NCBI GenBank assembly: GCA_947359465.1
Contig: CANAIC010000155.1
Coordinates: forward strand, 124,001-188,000
DNA: 64,000 bases
Source: Metellina segmentata
Lineage: Eukaryota; Arthropoda; Arachnida; Araneae; Tetragnathidae
Reading direction: 5' to 3'
The position numbers and the translations under genes were made by a program. Numbering within the stretch: position 1 is the first letter of the stretch; each line of letters starts with the position of its first letter. Below the pieces are notes generated by a model. The model made no database searches, was not told the origin of the DNA, and worked only from the letters and a program-made list of their open reading frames with translations. Of this stretch, positions 38,031 to 50,139 are shown piece after piece.

Positions 38031-41000
38031 ATGTCATTCCTCGGTAAAGCAAGAAAATGCGATCTGGTCGGTCTGGCATTAGAGATGGGGGAACATTCTG
38101 ATGATAGCGATACAGTTATCAAATTAAGAACGATTATTACTTCGAGTCCGGCTTACGAAGAAGAATTTGTAAAGAACTTACTCCAGCGTATTATCACTGA
38201 GAGACAGGAACTGGAAGCAAAAATCAAGGAAGAGAAAGAAAGAAAAGAAGATTTAGAGTTCGAAGAGCGAAAGAGGAAGGATGGTTACGAATTCGAGCTA
38301 CAGAAGTTGAGACTCCAGGAAGAAGCGGCTCGAACGTCAGCTTCCATAGAAAAGAATGAAGTTCCACATTCAGCCAAACCCAAACTGGATTTGCAGACTC
38401 TTATTCAACGATTTGATCCTGCAACAAACGATGTTAGTTTGTACCTCGTCATCTTCGAAAGGCAAGCCTGGAGAGCTGAAATCCCTAAAGAATTCTGGGC
38501 AGCACATTTAATTGGATTGTTGCCATACGATATTGCTCAAATTATTGCCAGGGAAGCTGAAGAAGTTTCCCAGGATTATGAACAAGTTAAACAGCTTCTA
38601 CTCAAGCGCTATAAGTTAACTCCAGAGAAATTTCGTCAATCATTCGTGAGACATGCAAAAAGTCCAGAAAGCACATGGACAGATTTCGCATATGAAACGA
38701 GGAACTATTTTCAGGGTTGGATTTCGGGTCTTGAAATCACCACTTTCGACGGACTCTCTGATCTGATGATTGCAGATCAAATAAAACGCCGTGTTCCTCA
38801 GGAGATTCGAGAACATTTAATCGATGAGTGGACTCGGATAAAAACAGTAAAAGATCTAGTGAAGAAGCTGGACGACTATGAAACGGTTCGACCAAATAAC
38901 AGAAAGGATTTTGCTCCCAAGACGCAAAATAAACTGTGGAATGGAACTCCAAATCCTCCAGCGCAGGGGGATAGCAAGGCCCAGCGTCGGGATTGGAGAG
39001 GGGTCAGCAACAACCGTGAAGTGCAGCAGGACAAACGAACATATCCAAGGACACAACAGGACAACGGAAAGTCCAAAGCTAAAGTAACTTGTTTCTCGTG
39101 TGGATTAGAAGGACACATGAAAGGAACCTGCCCAAATTGGGACAAGACTAAAGATGGTAGAGGTGCTAACAGAAATAAACAGTATCCTTTTAGTCAAGAC
39201 AGAGCCCAAAGAACCTCTGAACTTCAAAACGAAGAAATCAGACCTCCCATAGCATGTTATGGATGTGGTTGCCCAGGAGTTATTAAATCAAGATGCAGCA
39301 CTTGCAATCCAACCGTACCGAATGACTATTCGAAATCGCCAAATGTTAACCATCTGGAACTTTACAGTTGTTCCACATTGAGACACCCATTGAGCCTTAT
39401 CCAGATCACAATTTGCAACCAACAGGCTGCCGTGTGTGCAGACACAGGTGCGACTTGTTCCGTGGCTGGAGAAAAGTTGTACAAACGTCTCCAGGAGTTT
39501 GGTCTGCATTTTGAGGACAGGAAGGTTGATTTAAAACTTGCTGATGGCTGCGTGAGAACAACAGATGTCCTCAGTACTGTGGTTGACATTGGCATCAATG
39601 GTAAGGTGATCCCAACAGAACTTCTTGTCCTAAAACAAGCCAAAGGAAACAGAACTCTTTTGGGCGAGGACTTCCTCCAAGCAGCAGGGGTAGTTCTGGA
39701 TCTTCAACAAAATGAATGGTTTTTCTCTGAAACCCCGCAAAAGAAAAACAGTTTTATTTCACCACCAACGGATGTGTCATTCCTGGCAACGCATGCTATA
39801 TCCTTATTCGATCCATCCCTTCGAGAGGATGAAGGTACAGGACTCTCGGTAATGCAAAAACATCAAATAAATTCTCTCCTGAAGCAATATGAAACTTGTT
39901 TCCAACCAGGGGGAGAGCCTACCCCGTTTATAGAACACCGAATCACTACGCGTGATCATCTTCCTGTTGCAGTGCCCCCCTATAGGATGAACCCTGTCAA
40001 AAAAGGAATCCTGAAAGTAGAAATAGACAAGCTTTTGGAAGACGGGATAATAGAGGAATGCGAATCTCCCTATGCATCTCCCGTGGTTCTTATTCCAAAA
40101 CCAAATGGAAAAGTGCGACTTTGTGTTGACTATAGGAAATTGAATGCAGTTACTGTTCAAGATCCCTATCCCCTTCCTCGTATGGATGACCTCCTACACG
40201 AAGCAAAACCAACCTCCTATATGTCAACCATAGATCTTAGGTCAGGATATCACCAGGTCAAGGTCCATCCAGATGATCAAGACAAAACCGCATTTGTGTG
40301 CCCTTTCGGAACATACCGATTCAAACGGATGCCTTTTGGATTACGGAACGCGCCCGCAACGTTCCAGAGATTAATGGATCGTTTTCGCAATGGTCTTGAC
40401 GGTATTCTGACACTCACGTACCTCGACGACATAATAATTTTGTCCGAATCGTTCGAGAAACACATCTCGGATCTTCAAGCAGTATTCGAAAGACTCTTGC
40501 TATTCAAGCTTCGAGCTAACAGAGTAAAGTGCCACTTTGCTTCAAATCGTGTGAAATATTTGGGTTTTTGGGTTACTCCAGACGGCATTGCGGTTGACCC
40601 AGAAAAAGTTTCTGCTATCCAGCGAATACCTCCACCCAAATCAGTGAAAGAAGTGCAGTCCTTTCTACAAACGTGCTCTTGGTTCCGAAGATATATTCAA
40701 AACTTTGCCGATATTTCCAGACCCCTTAGCAATCTGACGAAAAAGAACCAACAGTGGGAATGGGGATTCGCCCAACAACAAGCATTTGAGAAATTGAAAA
40801 ACTGTCTCATCACACCTCCTGTGTTAAAGCAGGCAGATGGAACTCGTCCGTATTGTATACGCACAGACGCAAGTAGCTACGCCATAGGAGCAGTACTCCT
40901 TCAGGGAGAGGGACCGGAGGAACACCCGCTCGAATACGCCAGTCGCTTGCTGTCGCAAGCTGAGCGAAATTACTCCACGACAGAAAGGGAAGCCCTCGCT

Positions 41001-42686
41001 GTTGTGTGGGCACTGAAAAAATTTCGAGGATATGTTGAGGGAACCGAAGTGACAGTGGCATCTGACCACCAACCCCTCAAGTGGTTACTCAGCCTCAAAT
41101 CTCCAACTGGACGTCTTGCCAGATGGGCGCTCGAGATTCAGTCCTTCAACCTGAAAGTGCAGTACATCCCTGGAAAGGCAAATGTCATTGCTGACATGCT
41201 CTCCCGCCCTGTTTGTAAAGATCAAAGTTCTTCATGTGAAATTTCCAACATCATTGTTGCGGACTTGCCCGCAAGAAGTTCCAAAGATATGAGAGATTCC
41301 CAAATGCAAGATGAAAGTTTGAGGAAAATTATTGAAAGTTTTGAATCCCCTCTGAAAACAGAGGAATACGCCAACTGGACTGAGCGTGGTTTCTTGATGA
41401 ATCAAGGAGTTCTCTACCGATACGTACCAGACGCGGATTCTGAAGAGGCGCAATTAGTCATCCCGACATCAGAACGTTTAGCAATAATGAAGAAACACCA
41501 TGATGACCCAATGGCTGGACACTATGGAGAAGAAGGGACTTTCCAACGTATCAACAAACGATATTATTGGACAGGAATGCGGAAATACATATCAGAATAT
41601 GTAAAAAATTGTCCTGATTGTATTCGTTGCAAGGCTACCAACTTGAAACCAGCTGGACTGTTGAGAACCCCCGTCCATTCACAGCGCTTCGAAACAATCT
41701 CCATTGATCTTTTTGGACCATTGCCACGCTGTGACACAGGCATGCAGTGGATTTTTATCGTTGAAGACTGTGCCACAAGGTGGGTTGAGTTATTTCCTCT
41801 TCCTCAAGCCACGGCACGTGCGTGTGCTACGACCCTTATTGAAGAAGTTTTCATGAGACATGGGATCCCTAGACGAATAATCAGCGACAACGGAACTCAG
41901 TTTGTCAGCGCGGTGTTACAGCAGATTTGTTTCACCCTCAACATTCAACAAAATTTGATTCCCGTTTATTTTCCTCAATCAAATCCAGTGGAACGTAAAA
42001 ACAGGGATCTCAAGCCACGTCTCGCTATTCTGGTTGGAGACGAACACGATAACTGGCCCTCAAAACTATCCGTTATACGCTTTGCAATGAACACTGCAGT
42101 TTGTGATACCACTGGACATACTCCTGCTTTCCTCACATATGGAAAAGAACTACGCACAGTTGACGATGTGGTGCAAAATTTCACATCGGTCATCGAAAAT
42201 GACAACTTTGTTGCTGAAATTACCCCTTACCTAAGAAAATTCGCAACCCTTTCTCGAGACATCAGAGAACGAATCGAAGGTAAACAAGATCAACGAAAAA
42301 GACAGTACGACAAAAACCGTCGTCAAGTGTACTTTTCCCAAGGAGACAAGGTTTGGATAAATCTACATCCTCTAAGTAATGCCCGACATAAGAAGACAGC
42401 AAAATTTATGCCCAAACGAGACGGACCATACATAATACTCACTCAGAAGTCCCCCACTTCTTATGTCATAGCCAGTATTGATAAACCATGTGAGCCACTT
42501 GCGACTTACCATGTCTCTGCTCTCACACCCTTCAGAGACATTGACACTACTCCAGTAGCCCCTCTTCGTAAGAGAGGTCGACCACCCAATGTACCTGGGA
42601 ACTCGAACTCAGATAAAGAACTTTCAAGTCCTTCAGGAACTGCTTCCCGGACTGGTCGTTTTCCCCGGAAAGCCAAAAGAATTTGA
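38031..42686 (+). CDS. Ty3/Gypsy Gag-Pol polyprotein (about 1,551 aa)
   Basis: Single unbroken frame from ATG 38,031 (MSFLGKARK); the frame is open ten codons earlier without ATG. Gag: acidic coiled-coil stretch, then a SCAN-like helical capsid region (FAYETRNYFQGW, PQEIREHL) and a CCHC knuckle CFSCGLEGHMKGTC at about 39,090-39,131, with a second His-less Cys cluster after it. Protease ADTGA at 39,439-39,453. Reverse transcriptase with SPVVLIPKPNGK-type start, and YLDD at 40,419-40,430. RNase H with TDAS and DHQPLKW. Integrase with HH-CC zinc site near 41,500-41,630 and DDE residues near 41,706, 41,886 and 41,990. No envelope gene and no chromodomain. Order PR-RT-RH-IN is Ty3/Gypsy. All key residues present, so it may be active. 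Confidence 0.95.
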   Translation: MSFLGKARKCDLVGLALEMGEHSDDSDTVIKLRTIITSSPAYEEEFVKNLLQRIITERQELEAKIKEEKERKEDLEFEERKRKDGYEFELQKLRLQEEAARTSASIEKNEVPHSAKPKLDLQTLIQRFDPATNDVSLYLVIFERQAWRAEIPKEFWAAHLIGLLPYDIAQIIAREAEEVSQDYEQVKQLLLKRYKLTPEKFRQSFVRHAKSPESTWTDFAYETRNYFQGWISGLEITTFDGLSDLMIADQIKRRVPQEIREHLIDEWTRIKTVKDLVKKLDDYETVRPNNRKDFAPKTQNKLWNGTPNPPAQGDSKAQRRDWRGVSNNREVQQDKRTYPRTQQDNGKSKAKVTCFSCGLEGHMKGTCPNWDKTKDGRGANRNKQYPFSQDRAQRTSELQNEEIRPPIACYGCGCPGVIKSRCSTCNPTVPNDYSKSPNVNHLELYSCSTLRHPLSLIQITICNQQAAVCADTGATCSVAGEKLYKRLQEFGLHFEDRKVDLKLADGCVRTTDVLSTVVDIGINGKVIPTELLVLKQAKGNRTLLGEDFLQAAGVVLDLQQNEWFFSETPQKKNSFISPPTDVSFLATHAISLFDPSLREDEGTGLSVMQKHQINSLLKQYETCFQPGGEPTPFIEHRITTRDHLPVAVPPYRMNPVKKGILKVEIDKLLEDGIIEECESPYASPVVLIPKPNGKVRLCVDYRKLNAVTVQDPYPLPRMDDLLHEAKPTSYMSTIDLRSGYHQVKVHPDDQDKTAFVCPFGTYRFKRMPFGLRNAPATFQRLMDRFRNGLDGILTLTYLDDIIILSESFEKHISDLQAVFERLLLFKLRANRVKCHFASNRVKYLGFWVTPDGIAVDPEKVSAIQRIPPPKSVKEVQSFLQTCSWFRRYIQNFADISRPLSNLTKKNQQWEWGFAQQQAFEKLKNCLITPPVLKQADGTRPYCIRTDASSYAIGAVLLQGEGPEEHPLEYASRLLSQAERNYSTTEREALAVVWALKKFRGYVEGTEVTVASDHQPLKWLLSLKSPTGRLARWALEIQSFNLKVQYIPGKANVIADMLSRPVCKDQSSSCEISNIIVADLPARSSKDMRDSQMQDESLRKIIESFESPLKTEEYANWTERGFLMNQGVLYRYVPDADSEEAQLVIPTSERLAIMKKHHDDPMAGHYGEEGTFQRINKRYYWTGMRKYISEYVKNCPDCIRCKATNLKPAGLLRTPVHSQRFETISIDLFGPLPRCDTGMQWIFIVEDCATRWVELFPLPQATARACATTLIEEVFMRHGIPRRIISDNGTQFVSAVLQQICFTLNIQQNLIPVYFPQSNPVERKNRDLKPRLAILVGDEHDNWPSKLSVIRFAMNTAVCDTTGHTPAFLTYGKELRTVDDVVQNFTSVIENDNFVAEITPYLRKFATLSRDIRERIEGKQDQRKRQYDKNRRQVYFSQGDKVWINLHPLSNARHKKTAKFMPKRDGPYIILTQKSPTSYVIASIDKPCEPLATYHVSALTPFRDIDTTPVAPLRKRGRPPNVPGNSNSDKELSSPSGTASRTGRFPRKAKRI

Positions 42687-42745
42687 ACTTGACCATTACC
42701 ACTGCAGAACTTTCCGATCCTGGTCTCCTCACCGGGACGTCGTCG

Positions 42746-42762
42746 GGACCAGAGGGGGAGTC
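42746..42762 (+). other. Polypurine tract
   Basis: GACCAGAGGGGGAG directly before the 3' LTR, primer for plus-strand DNA synthesis. Confidence 0.75.
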
Positions 42763-43012
42763 TGTAGCGCCCATGTTTATGCTAATGACAGTGTCTCCCT
42801 CTGACGGTTAGCAATATGAATTAGGCAGTCGAGAGCCAAGTTTCCCATGCGCGGACGCATGGTCTTCTGTATCCCTAACTCTTAACTAAATTTAATATGT
42901 GTGTTGTGTGTAACTTAGATCTCATTAAAGATGTTACACTAAATTTTGGCTCACTAGCATTCCATTTTCTTATCCCAACAGAACCCAGTGGCTTTCCCCG
43001 CGCGCGGCCACA
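42763..43012 (+). mobile_element. Gypsy element 3' LTR (250 bp)
   Basis: Identical to the 5' LTR by eye except a 6-base CGCGCG expansion near its end. Followed by GTAT target duplication. Confidence 0.92.
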
Positions 43013-43016
43013 GTAT

Positions 43017-43514
43017 TCAATATTTAAAACAAATTATACACAGTATACAAAACCTAGACACTGGAACTTATTTTGAGACGTCAACAGATTTAACGTGCAT
43101 GCAAAACCTAGACACTGGAAATTATTTTTTGTTACAAAAGATTCAACGTGCGCAAGATTTTTAGAAACACAAAATCCTGACAGCATGCAATTTTTTTTTC
43201 GAAAGAAAGATCTGAGGAAGCAAACAATGTCTGATTTGTTTTATATTCGATTGGGTGAGAATATCTTAAAAGGTTTTAATGAAATCGTCAACGTACACGC
43301 AATTTGAGAAACCTGTCCAGGCTACAACAGATTTAACGTGCGCCCGGAGAGAGAGAGAGAGAGAGAAAGCCTCGCAAAGACGTTCTTTAGAATACAAGAA
43401 TGCCCTTTTTCAGACTGGAGGTTATCCCCTCCCAAACAGGTTGCTATTCCGCGCACTTAGCGCCAAGCGCATTACCAGGGCAAGTATGTATCACCCTCTT
43501 TGGGATTGAGTCTT

Positions 43515-43562
<48 letters not shown>

Positions 43563-44100
43563 AGTGATAAATTTGGAGTAATTTTTTTTTTATGTTTTGG
43601 AAGTATAGCTTCTGTTCATTTTTTGGTGAAAATAAGATAATGGACTTCAAAACACCATTTTGAGAATTCCAGTGCTTAATGTCAAGAAACATCAGTTTCC
43701 CCCAACCTGTGTACTCTTAAAGAGAGGGGTGAAAATGTTCAGCTATCCACAGGAGACGCTCGCTCTTATCTCACCCAGTTTCACACAAAGACCCGTGACC
43801 ACCCCTCTACTCGAACCCTGTGGTAAATTTTCTTACCCCCCCCAGAGGAACGCGCGTTCTGAAAGAGCCCACGAATGAAGTTGTTTTCAAAATACGAGCC
43901 CATGCGAAAAGGTTAAATGCTGCACGTCCAAAAAAATGCAACAAGATTGGCGTGAGAGAAGCACAAACAGGTGAATATTTTTTTTTACCCAATGTGTATT
44001 TAAAAAAAAATAATAATAATTAGCATCCTGGTGTAGCTTTGGGATTCTGAGGGTCCGATTCACAGCAACACTCGCGCGTTAAATCTGTTGTTGTAGGGCA
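43017..44100. other. Repeat-rich host-like DNA, no gene seen
   Basis: Short repeats of CAAAACCTAGACACTGGAA and ACAGATTTAACGTGC at 43,040-43,340, a GA run near 43,350, and a TA microsatellite at 43,517-43,558. Confidence 0.6.
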
Positions 44101-45478
44101 GGATGTCAAGTTTCCCAAATCTCTGGTGTCATGATTCTCAAATCTTTCAGATAACCATGTTTCTCAAATCTCTGGTGCACGTTCAATCTGTTGTAGGGTC
44201 AAGTTTCCCAAATCTCTGGTGTCATGCTTCTCAAATCTCTGGTGCACGTTCAATCTGTTGTAGGTCCATGCTTCTCAAAATCTCTGGTGCACGTTCAATC
44301 TGTTGTAGGGTCATGCTTCTTAAATCTTTCAGATAACCATGCTTCTCAAATCTTTCAGATAACCATGCTTCTCAAAATCTCTGGTGCACGTTCAATCTGT
44401 TGTAGGGTCATGTTTCTCAAATCTCTGGTGTCATGCTTCTCAAATCTCTGGTGCACGTTCAATCTGTTGTAGGTTCATGTTTCTCAAATCTCTGGTGCAC
44501 GTTCAATCTGTTGTAGGGTCATGTTTCTCAAATCTCTGGTGTCATGATTCTCAAATCTTTCAGATAACCATGCTTCTCAAATCTCTGGTCCACGTTCAAT
44601 CTGTTGTAGGGTCATGCTTCTCAAATCTCTGGTGTCGTGATTCTCAAATCTTTCAGATAACCATGCTTCTCAAAATCTCTGGTGCACGTTCAATCTGTTG
44701 TAGGGTCATGTTTCTCAAATCTCTGGTGTCATGCTTCTCAAATCTCTGGTGCACGTTCAATCTGTTGTAGGTTCATGTTTCTCAAATCTCTGGTGCACGT
44801 TCAATCTGTTGTAGGGTCATGTTTCTCAAATCTCTGGTGTCATGATTCTCAAATCTTTCAGATAACCATGCTTCTCAAATCTCTGGTCCACGTTCAATCT
44901 GTTGTAGGGTCATGCTTCTCAAATCTCTGGTGTCGTGATTCTCAAATCTTTCAGATAACCATGCTTCTCAAAATCTCTGGTGCACGTTCAATCTGTTGTA
45001 GGGTCATGTTTCTCAAATCTCTGGTGTCATGCTTCTCAAATCTCTGGTGCACGTTCAATCTGTTGTAGGTTCATGTTTCTCAAATCTCTGGTGCACGTTC
45101 AATCTGTTGTAGGGTCATGTTTCTCAAATCTCTGGTGTCATGATTCTCAAATCTTTCAGATAACCATGCTTCTCAAATCTCTGGCCCACGTTCAATCTGG
45201 TCCACGTTCAATCTGTTGTAGGGTCATGCTTCTCAAATATCTGGTGTCGTGATTCTCAAATCTTTCAGATAACCATGCTTCTCAAATCTTTCAGATAACC
45301 ATGCTTCTCAAAATCTCTGGTGCACGTTCAATCTGTTGTAGGGTCATGTTTCTCAAATCTCTGGTGTCATGATTCTCAAATCTTTCAGATAACCATGCTT
45401 CTCAAACCTCTGGTGGACGTTCAATCTGTTGTAGGGTCATGTTTCTCAAATCTCTGGTCCACGTTCAATCTGTTGTCA
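44100..45478. repeat. Satellite with ~298-bp higher-order unit
   Basis: Basic words TTCTCAAATCTCTGGTG, CACGTTCAATCTGTTGTAGG and AAATCTTTCAGATAACCATG are combined into a higher-order unit of 298 bases, seen at 44,384, 44,682 and 44,980, with irregular flanks. Open frames across it are repeats, not genes. Confidence 0.93.
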
Positions 45479-46070
45479 CCCCCTTTTTATTAACAAGACA
45501 TAACGCTTTGAACAATACTTTTTATTAAAAAAAAAATTACTTTATGTTCTTGCATTTAACTTTAGAATTCGAATCGTTCAACGAATAAAATTTCTGGCGG
45601 ACAAATATTGCCATGTTAATTTAAAAGCATATGATTTGATTATTACTTTCAAATAAAACTGGTTCTGTGTTCACAATGTAAGATATGTTCCAAATACTTT
45701 GATGAATTTATTGATTTGACACCCTAACGCAATTAATAAACCGTACACTTTTATTTATTTTCATAAGCAGAATACACTTTCAGAGACGTGCTCTCCTCTA
45801 GTAGACTTTTTTTTTTTAAAAAAGGCTGACAAAAGCATTTTTTTTATTTTTATCTGCAATGCTAATGAAACGGTGAAAGTTACCATTGAACCATGTATGA
45901 CTAAATGGTAATAGTCTGTTGGATTTAGTTTTTTTTATAATTTGAATAACAATTCAACAAAACTATGATACCTTTAAGTCAATTGGTGTGGTAATCTTTG
46001 TCTTTTAAATTCTCAATGCATTCAGTGAATTTGTTTGATTTTATCTTGTAGCAAATTCAGGGATTAGGGT
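45479..46070. other. AT-rich DNA, no gene seen
   Basis: Nothing recognisable apart from homopolymer runs. Confidence 0.5.
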
Positions 46071-46600
46071 CAGGTGGGGTAAAACAGTTATAAAAAGAGG
46101 TTATATAATCGAGCGATCTAATTTGCAAAAAATATATTGGTTATTTTTGCAAAAAAAATTGTATTAAATATTCTTCTCTGCATTTTAGAAACAATTTTAG
46201 GAAAAAAATACAAATTAGTAATTATAATGCTGTTTTAAAACATGTTGTCAATTACCTATTTTACCCCATACCGTGGGGGGAAATAAGTAATTTGTGGGGT
46301 AAAATAAGTATAGTCATTTAAATTTTGTTTTATCTTTATTGAAATCTAATTTTGCGCACTAAGTTTAAAGGAAGATACCACTTCCTTTGAAACCGCCTAT
46401 AGCACGTTACTTCGCAAACTTTTCCGTTAATTTTCTCAGAAGTATAGGGAAAACAGCTTTGGTTACTCCATGCATGCTGCTTTCTCAATACCAATCTTTT
46501 ACTATTTTCTTCCAACACAGTTTTAAAGGTCCAAACACCTCTACATCAAGAGGTTGGATGGTATTAGGTGGCAAACATAATATTATGATTTGATTATCTA
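46071..46600 (-). mobile_element. pogo/Tigger-like transposon end with transposase remnant
   Basis: Minus-strand frame at about 46,336-46,580 reads LPPNTIQPLDVEVFGPLK, then GVTKAVFPILLRKL and GGFKGSGIFPLN, the C-terminal end of DDE_1-type transposases, with two in-frame stops. CAGGTGGGGTAAAAC at 46,074-46,088 lies where the terminal inverted repeat should be. The catalytic part is gone. Confidence 0.75.
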
Positions 46601-46624
46601 TATCTTTTTTTCACAGTGCCGTAT

Positions 46625-47368
46625 GTTAAATGGCTTCTGTGACATCACTACTCTGCATGTTTGCAGATGATACTGCAATACTGGCACAAAGTAATTACTT
46701 ACCAAATATTACTAAAACACAAACTACCTACACGCACTCGAGTCCTGGCTTGTTAGTTGGAAAATCCAAATCAACGTCGACAAATGTCAAGCTATACTTT
46801 TCACCAAGAAAAGAATTCTACTCCAACCCGTTAAACTTTTTAATCAAACTATCCCTTGGTCCCATAACTGTACTTATCTAGGTGTCACGTTGGACAGAAA
46901 CTTAACTTGTAATAAACATATATCCACCCTTAGAGCCAAGTTCCTTGCGGCAAGAAGTATTGTTTATCCCCTAATTGCAAGGGACTCTGCATTGTCCATT
47001 AAAAAAATAAGTTGCTCATATACATTTCCATGCTCAGATCAGTAATCAGTTATGCTTGTCAGGTCTGGGGATATGCTGCTAAAACCCATATGAATAAATT
47101 AGAAGCTCTTCAAAATTCCACACTGAGAATCATCACTAATAGCCCATGGTTCTACAGAAATGCCAAAATACGTGAAGAACTCGGAATTCTTGAACTCAAA
47201 CATTTCTTTGGCAAAATCAGTAAAAAATTCTACAAATCCCTCATCCATATTGATAAACCATCAATAGCGCAGATCCCCAGATATGACCATCGTCAAATAT
47301 CCAATTCTAAAAGACCTCGAGCCATTCTTAACTATTTACCCATGACTAACGGTAACCGTACACGGTAA
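46625..47368 (+). pseudogene. Jockey-type LINE reverse transcriptase remnant
   Basis: FADDTAILA (RT catalytic motif), then after frameshifts WKIQINVDK, YLGVTLDRNL, CQVWGYAA and KLEALQNSTLRIIT, the usual thumb and C-terminal words of arthropod Jockey ORF2. At least two frameshifts, near 46,730 and 47,010. Confidence 0.85.
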
Positions 47369-47844
47369 CCGCTTCTTACGTAACGCAATTCCAAACCTCT
47401 TTTTTTCCTCCGCTCCGAAGAATATTTTTTTTAGCGCTTTCCATCACGTGGTACGACTGAATCAATCAGATCGCTCGAAAATCCGCAAGGAGAAACGTTT
47501 CAAAACGAATTTCTCTTTCCGAGAATTGTTATGTAACTTTCCTTTCCCCCCCCCCTCTCACTCCCGCTAGCCATTAGGCGGGACCACCTTTTGTGTTTTG
47601 ATTTATACATGAATGCGAACTTGATTTTCATCACTGTTTAAGGGGACATAGTACCTTACGGGCCAAAAAGTGATCATTTTTCTGTACTATTTTCGACTCG
47701 TCATAAATCAATAACCTTTATTCATTTTTGAATGGAATTTTGATAAGTTCTATAATAAAGTATTAACTTTAAAAAATTGGTAAAATAATTGTAATTCAGA
47801 TAAAATATTTTTTTAAACAACATAAAATACGAACACAAAAATAA
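47369..47844. other. Intergenic DNA, no gene seen
   Basis: A C-rich patch at 47,545 and AT-rich DNA ending ...AAAATAA right before the Helitron TC. Confidence 0.5.
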
Positions 47845-48680
47845 TCTATATATATAAAACACTAACGTACGTGGACCCGAAATCTAAGTTATTTGTTTAT
47901 CGTCGAATGGCAACAATCAACGTAAATAAAATAACCCAGATATTTTGAATTGTTGCCCTTTTTAAATAGCCGAGGTCAATTTCTCTGCAAAATAAGGAAT
48001 TGAATTGTAATATTTATGTTTGAACTTACTTTTTATTTTTTCCTTTGATGTAAAACTAATTTAAACGTAAATTTGCTACCCGGTATCTGGCCACGTCAGA
48101 ATTAATGTATACTTTTTAAATTTGATTTAGAATTCCGTGTTTAGGTATTTGAGTTGACTGCGAGATGTTGCGGACATATTTGAGGATTCCCAAGTATTAT
48201 AAATATGTGTTCTTTTTGTTAATAAATCATTATTGTCTTTGTCAATATCGTTAAAAAATCTTTTGTCGCATTATTCTATTTCACAATATATTCAGAAAGT
48301 CGAAATTCCACACGTTTGAATAGATACGTACGTGTTTTTTTTTCAGAATTTTGCATATTTTCAAGGATTGGAATTTTATTTTTGTTTCCATTATGTGTTC
48401 CGGTGTATTACCTATTGCAGAAATATTATTTAGGAGTTAGATTTTAATGATATGTCTATTTCCTGAAAAATATCACTAGACATGAGTAATTTTGTAGCGG
48501 TATATGTATTTTTCGAACAACTTTCCTTAAGTATTTGATTGAATACGTAATGCTTTAAAGAATTGTTTCATAAAAATAAATAAAGTATACAAATCGAAAC
48601 ATGTTTAATTACGGTGTGTAAAAAAGTTTCAAAAAGCACTATTACACACCGCCGAGCGCTAGCCGGCGCAGCCCGGCTAG
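47845..48680 (+). mobile_element. Helitron copy at arm boundary (836 bp)
   Basis: Starts TCTATATATATAAAAC after an A at 47,844 and ends CCCGGCTAG, followed by TGTTAATAAT of tandem unit 3. Its 3' side is the original site; its 5' side is unrelated DNA. Confidence 0.85.
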
Positions 48681-49669
48681 TGTTAATAATTTTACTTAAA
48701 AAATGAAGCATTTTAGGAACATAATTATGTCAATGCTATTCTTTTAGCATAGGTTTCTCGGTCAAATTAATAATTCCTCTTTATGAACTGAAAATATCTT
48801 ATAAAATGAGTATATTTATGTGAAACATAAAATAATCATTTTTCGCCCCTTATGAAAAGTTCTTACTACGAATTCCAATTTGGTTTGCTTCGCAAACCAA
48901 CACTACGGCCACTGCATGGCAAGCACATGACAGTTCTTTTAGTGGGGTTTGTTCATCACGAGGTTGGATTTTTATAAATAATTTACCGTTAATGAAATCC
49001 TGATTTATATAAAGGGTGATCTCTTTCATTTTTAATACATTCAATTTTTTTATGCTTTTCTTTCTATGGCGGGTCTTTTTTACTATTCGGAGAGTTTTCG
49101 CTCTCCGTCGATAACACGGTCTTTGTCTAGTTTTCTTAAAAATTTGTATAAAATGGATTGCTCTAGATAATGTATAGCACTTTATAATATTTCCACTGCA
49201 TCAAACACTCCCAGTTTTGGATGGTTACAAACACATTTTTTTTTTTGGAACGCGAGTCCAAATCACATTGTTCATTTAGGTCTTTCCGTGAACACATTTT
49301 TTTCAACAATTCACCAAGTCTCTGAAATTTGATTTAATTCTCTTCAAAATGTAGGCAGTATAAGGCAAGGCAATATGTGTGTGTTTATCATGGTAATACA
49401 CATCACTCTTTTAGCACGTTGAAATTTCCACCAGCTTTCATTCCCAACTGGACAAAGGCCGTGATTTGGATTTAAGTTACGTAAATAAAAATATTTTGCC
49501 CAGATAGATTGTTGCATATCGTGCAGAAAACCAACATTTATCCTAGTCAGATCATGTCTCAGAAAAGCTAACTAAATTAATAAAAATAACACGGTTTTTT
49601 TTTAAATCAATTTATTTAAAACCAAAAGAAATTGTATACATTACATTGGGATTATTACAAAAAAAGATG

Positions 49670-50139
49670 TTACACGTGCCAAACTTCGTCCGTCTCCACT
49701 TTATCCTGCCCCAAACCATTTGGGTGATATAAAGCCGACATGATTAAAACGTCCACAGTGTCCATTACTCTGAAAATGTCCATCCAGGGTAGCGTTTTCG
49801 AGCATTTCGGGCAACATTTGATGGTGGGGTCATGTTCCCGCGTCTTTCCCACGTGAGGTTTGATGGCCTCCAGATTCTTCCCTTGTTCTTTCAACAGAGG
49901 CACTATGCAGGCAATATGGAACGCATGCTCGCATCTGGATAACTTTATATTGTGTCCGGCACAATATCTCGGCGTCTCTACGTTGAAGGTATCATCTCGG
50001 CACTGGGTGAAACACAAGTTTTTCCCACACAGCGTACAATTCAAGGCTATAATAATAAGAAAACGAATTGTTTTTTTTTAGCATCTGTATTGGTTATTAT
50101 TTGCGTCAAGAGTATATAGTTGGACTTACCCTTATCCAT
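49670..50139 (-). CDS. Spliced RING protein, right-arm copy (128 aa)
   Basis: Exons 50,130-50,139 and 49,670-50,046 on the minus strand, 83-base GT-AG intron. Same product as at 28,422. Confidence 0.78.

Noticed and set aside
44103..45252. Plus-strand frames of about 80-130 codons with repeated HVQSVVGSCFSNLW
   Set aside because: They follow the 298-bp satellite and repeat exactly with it; not a gene.
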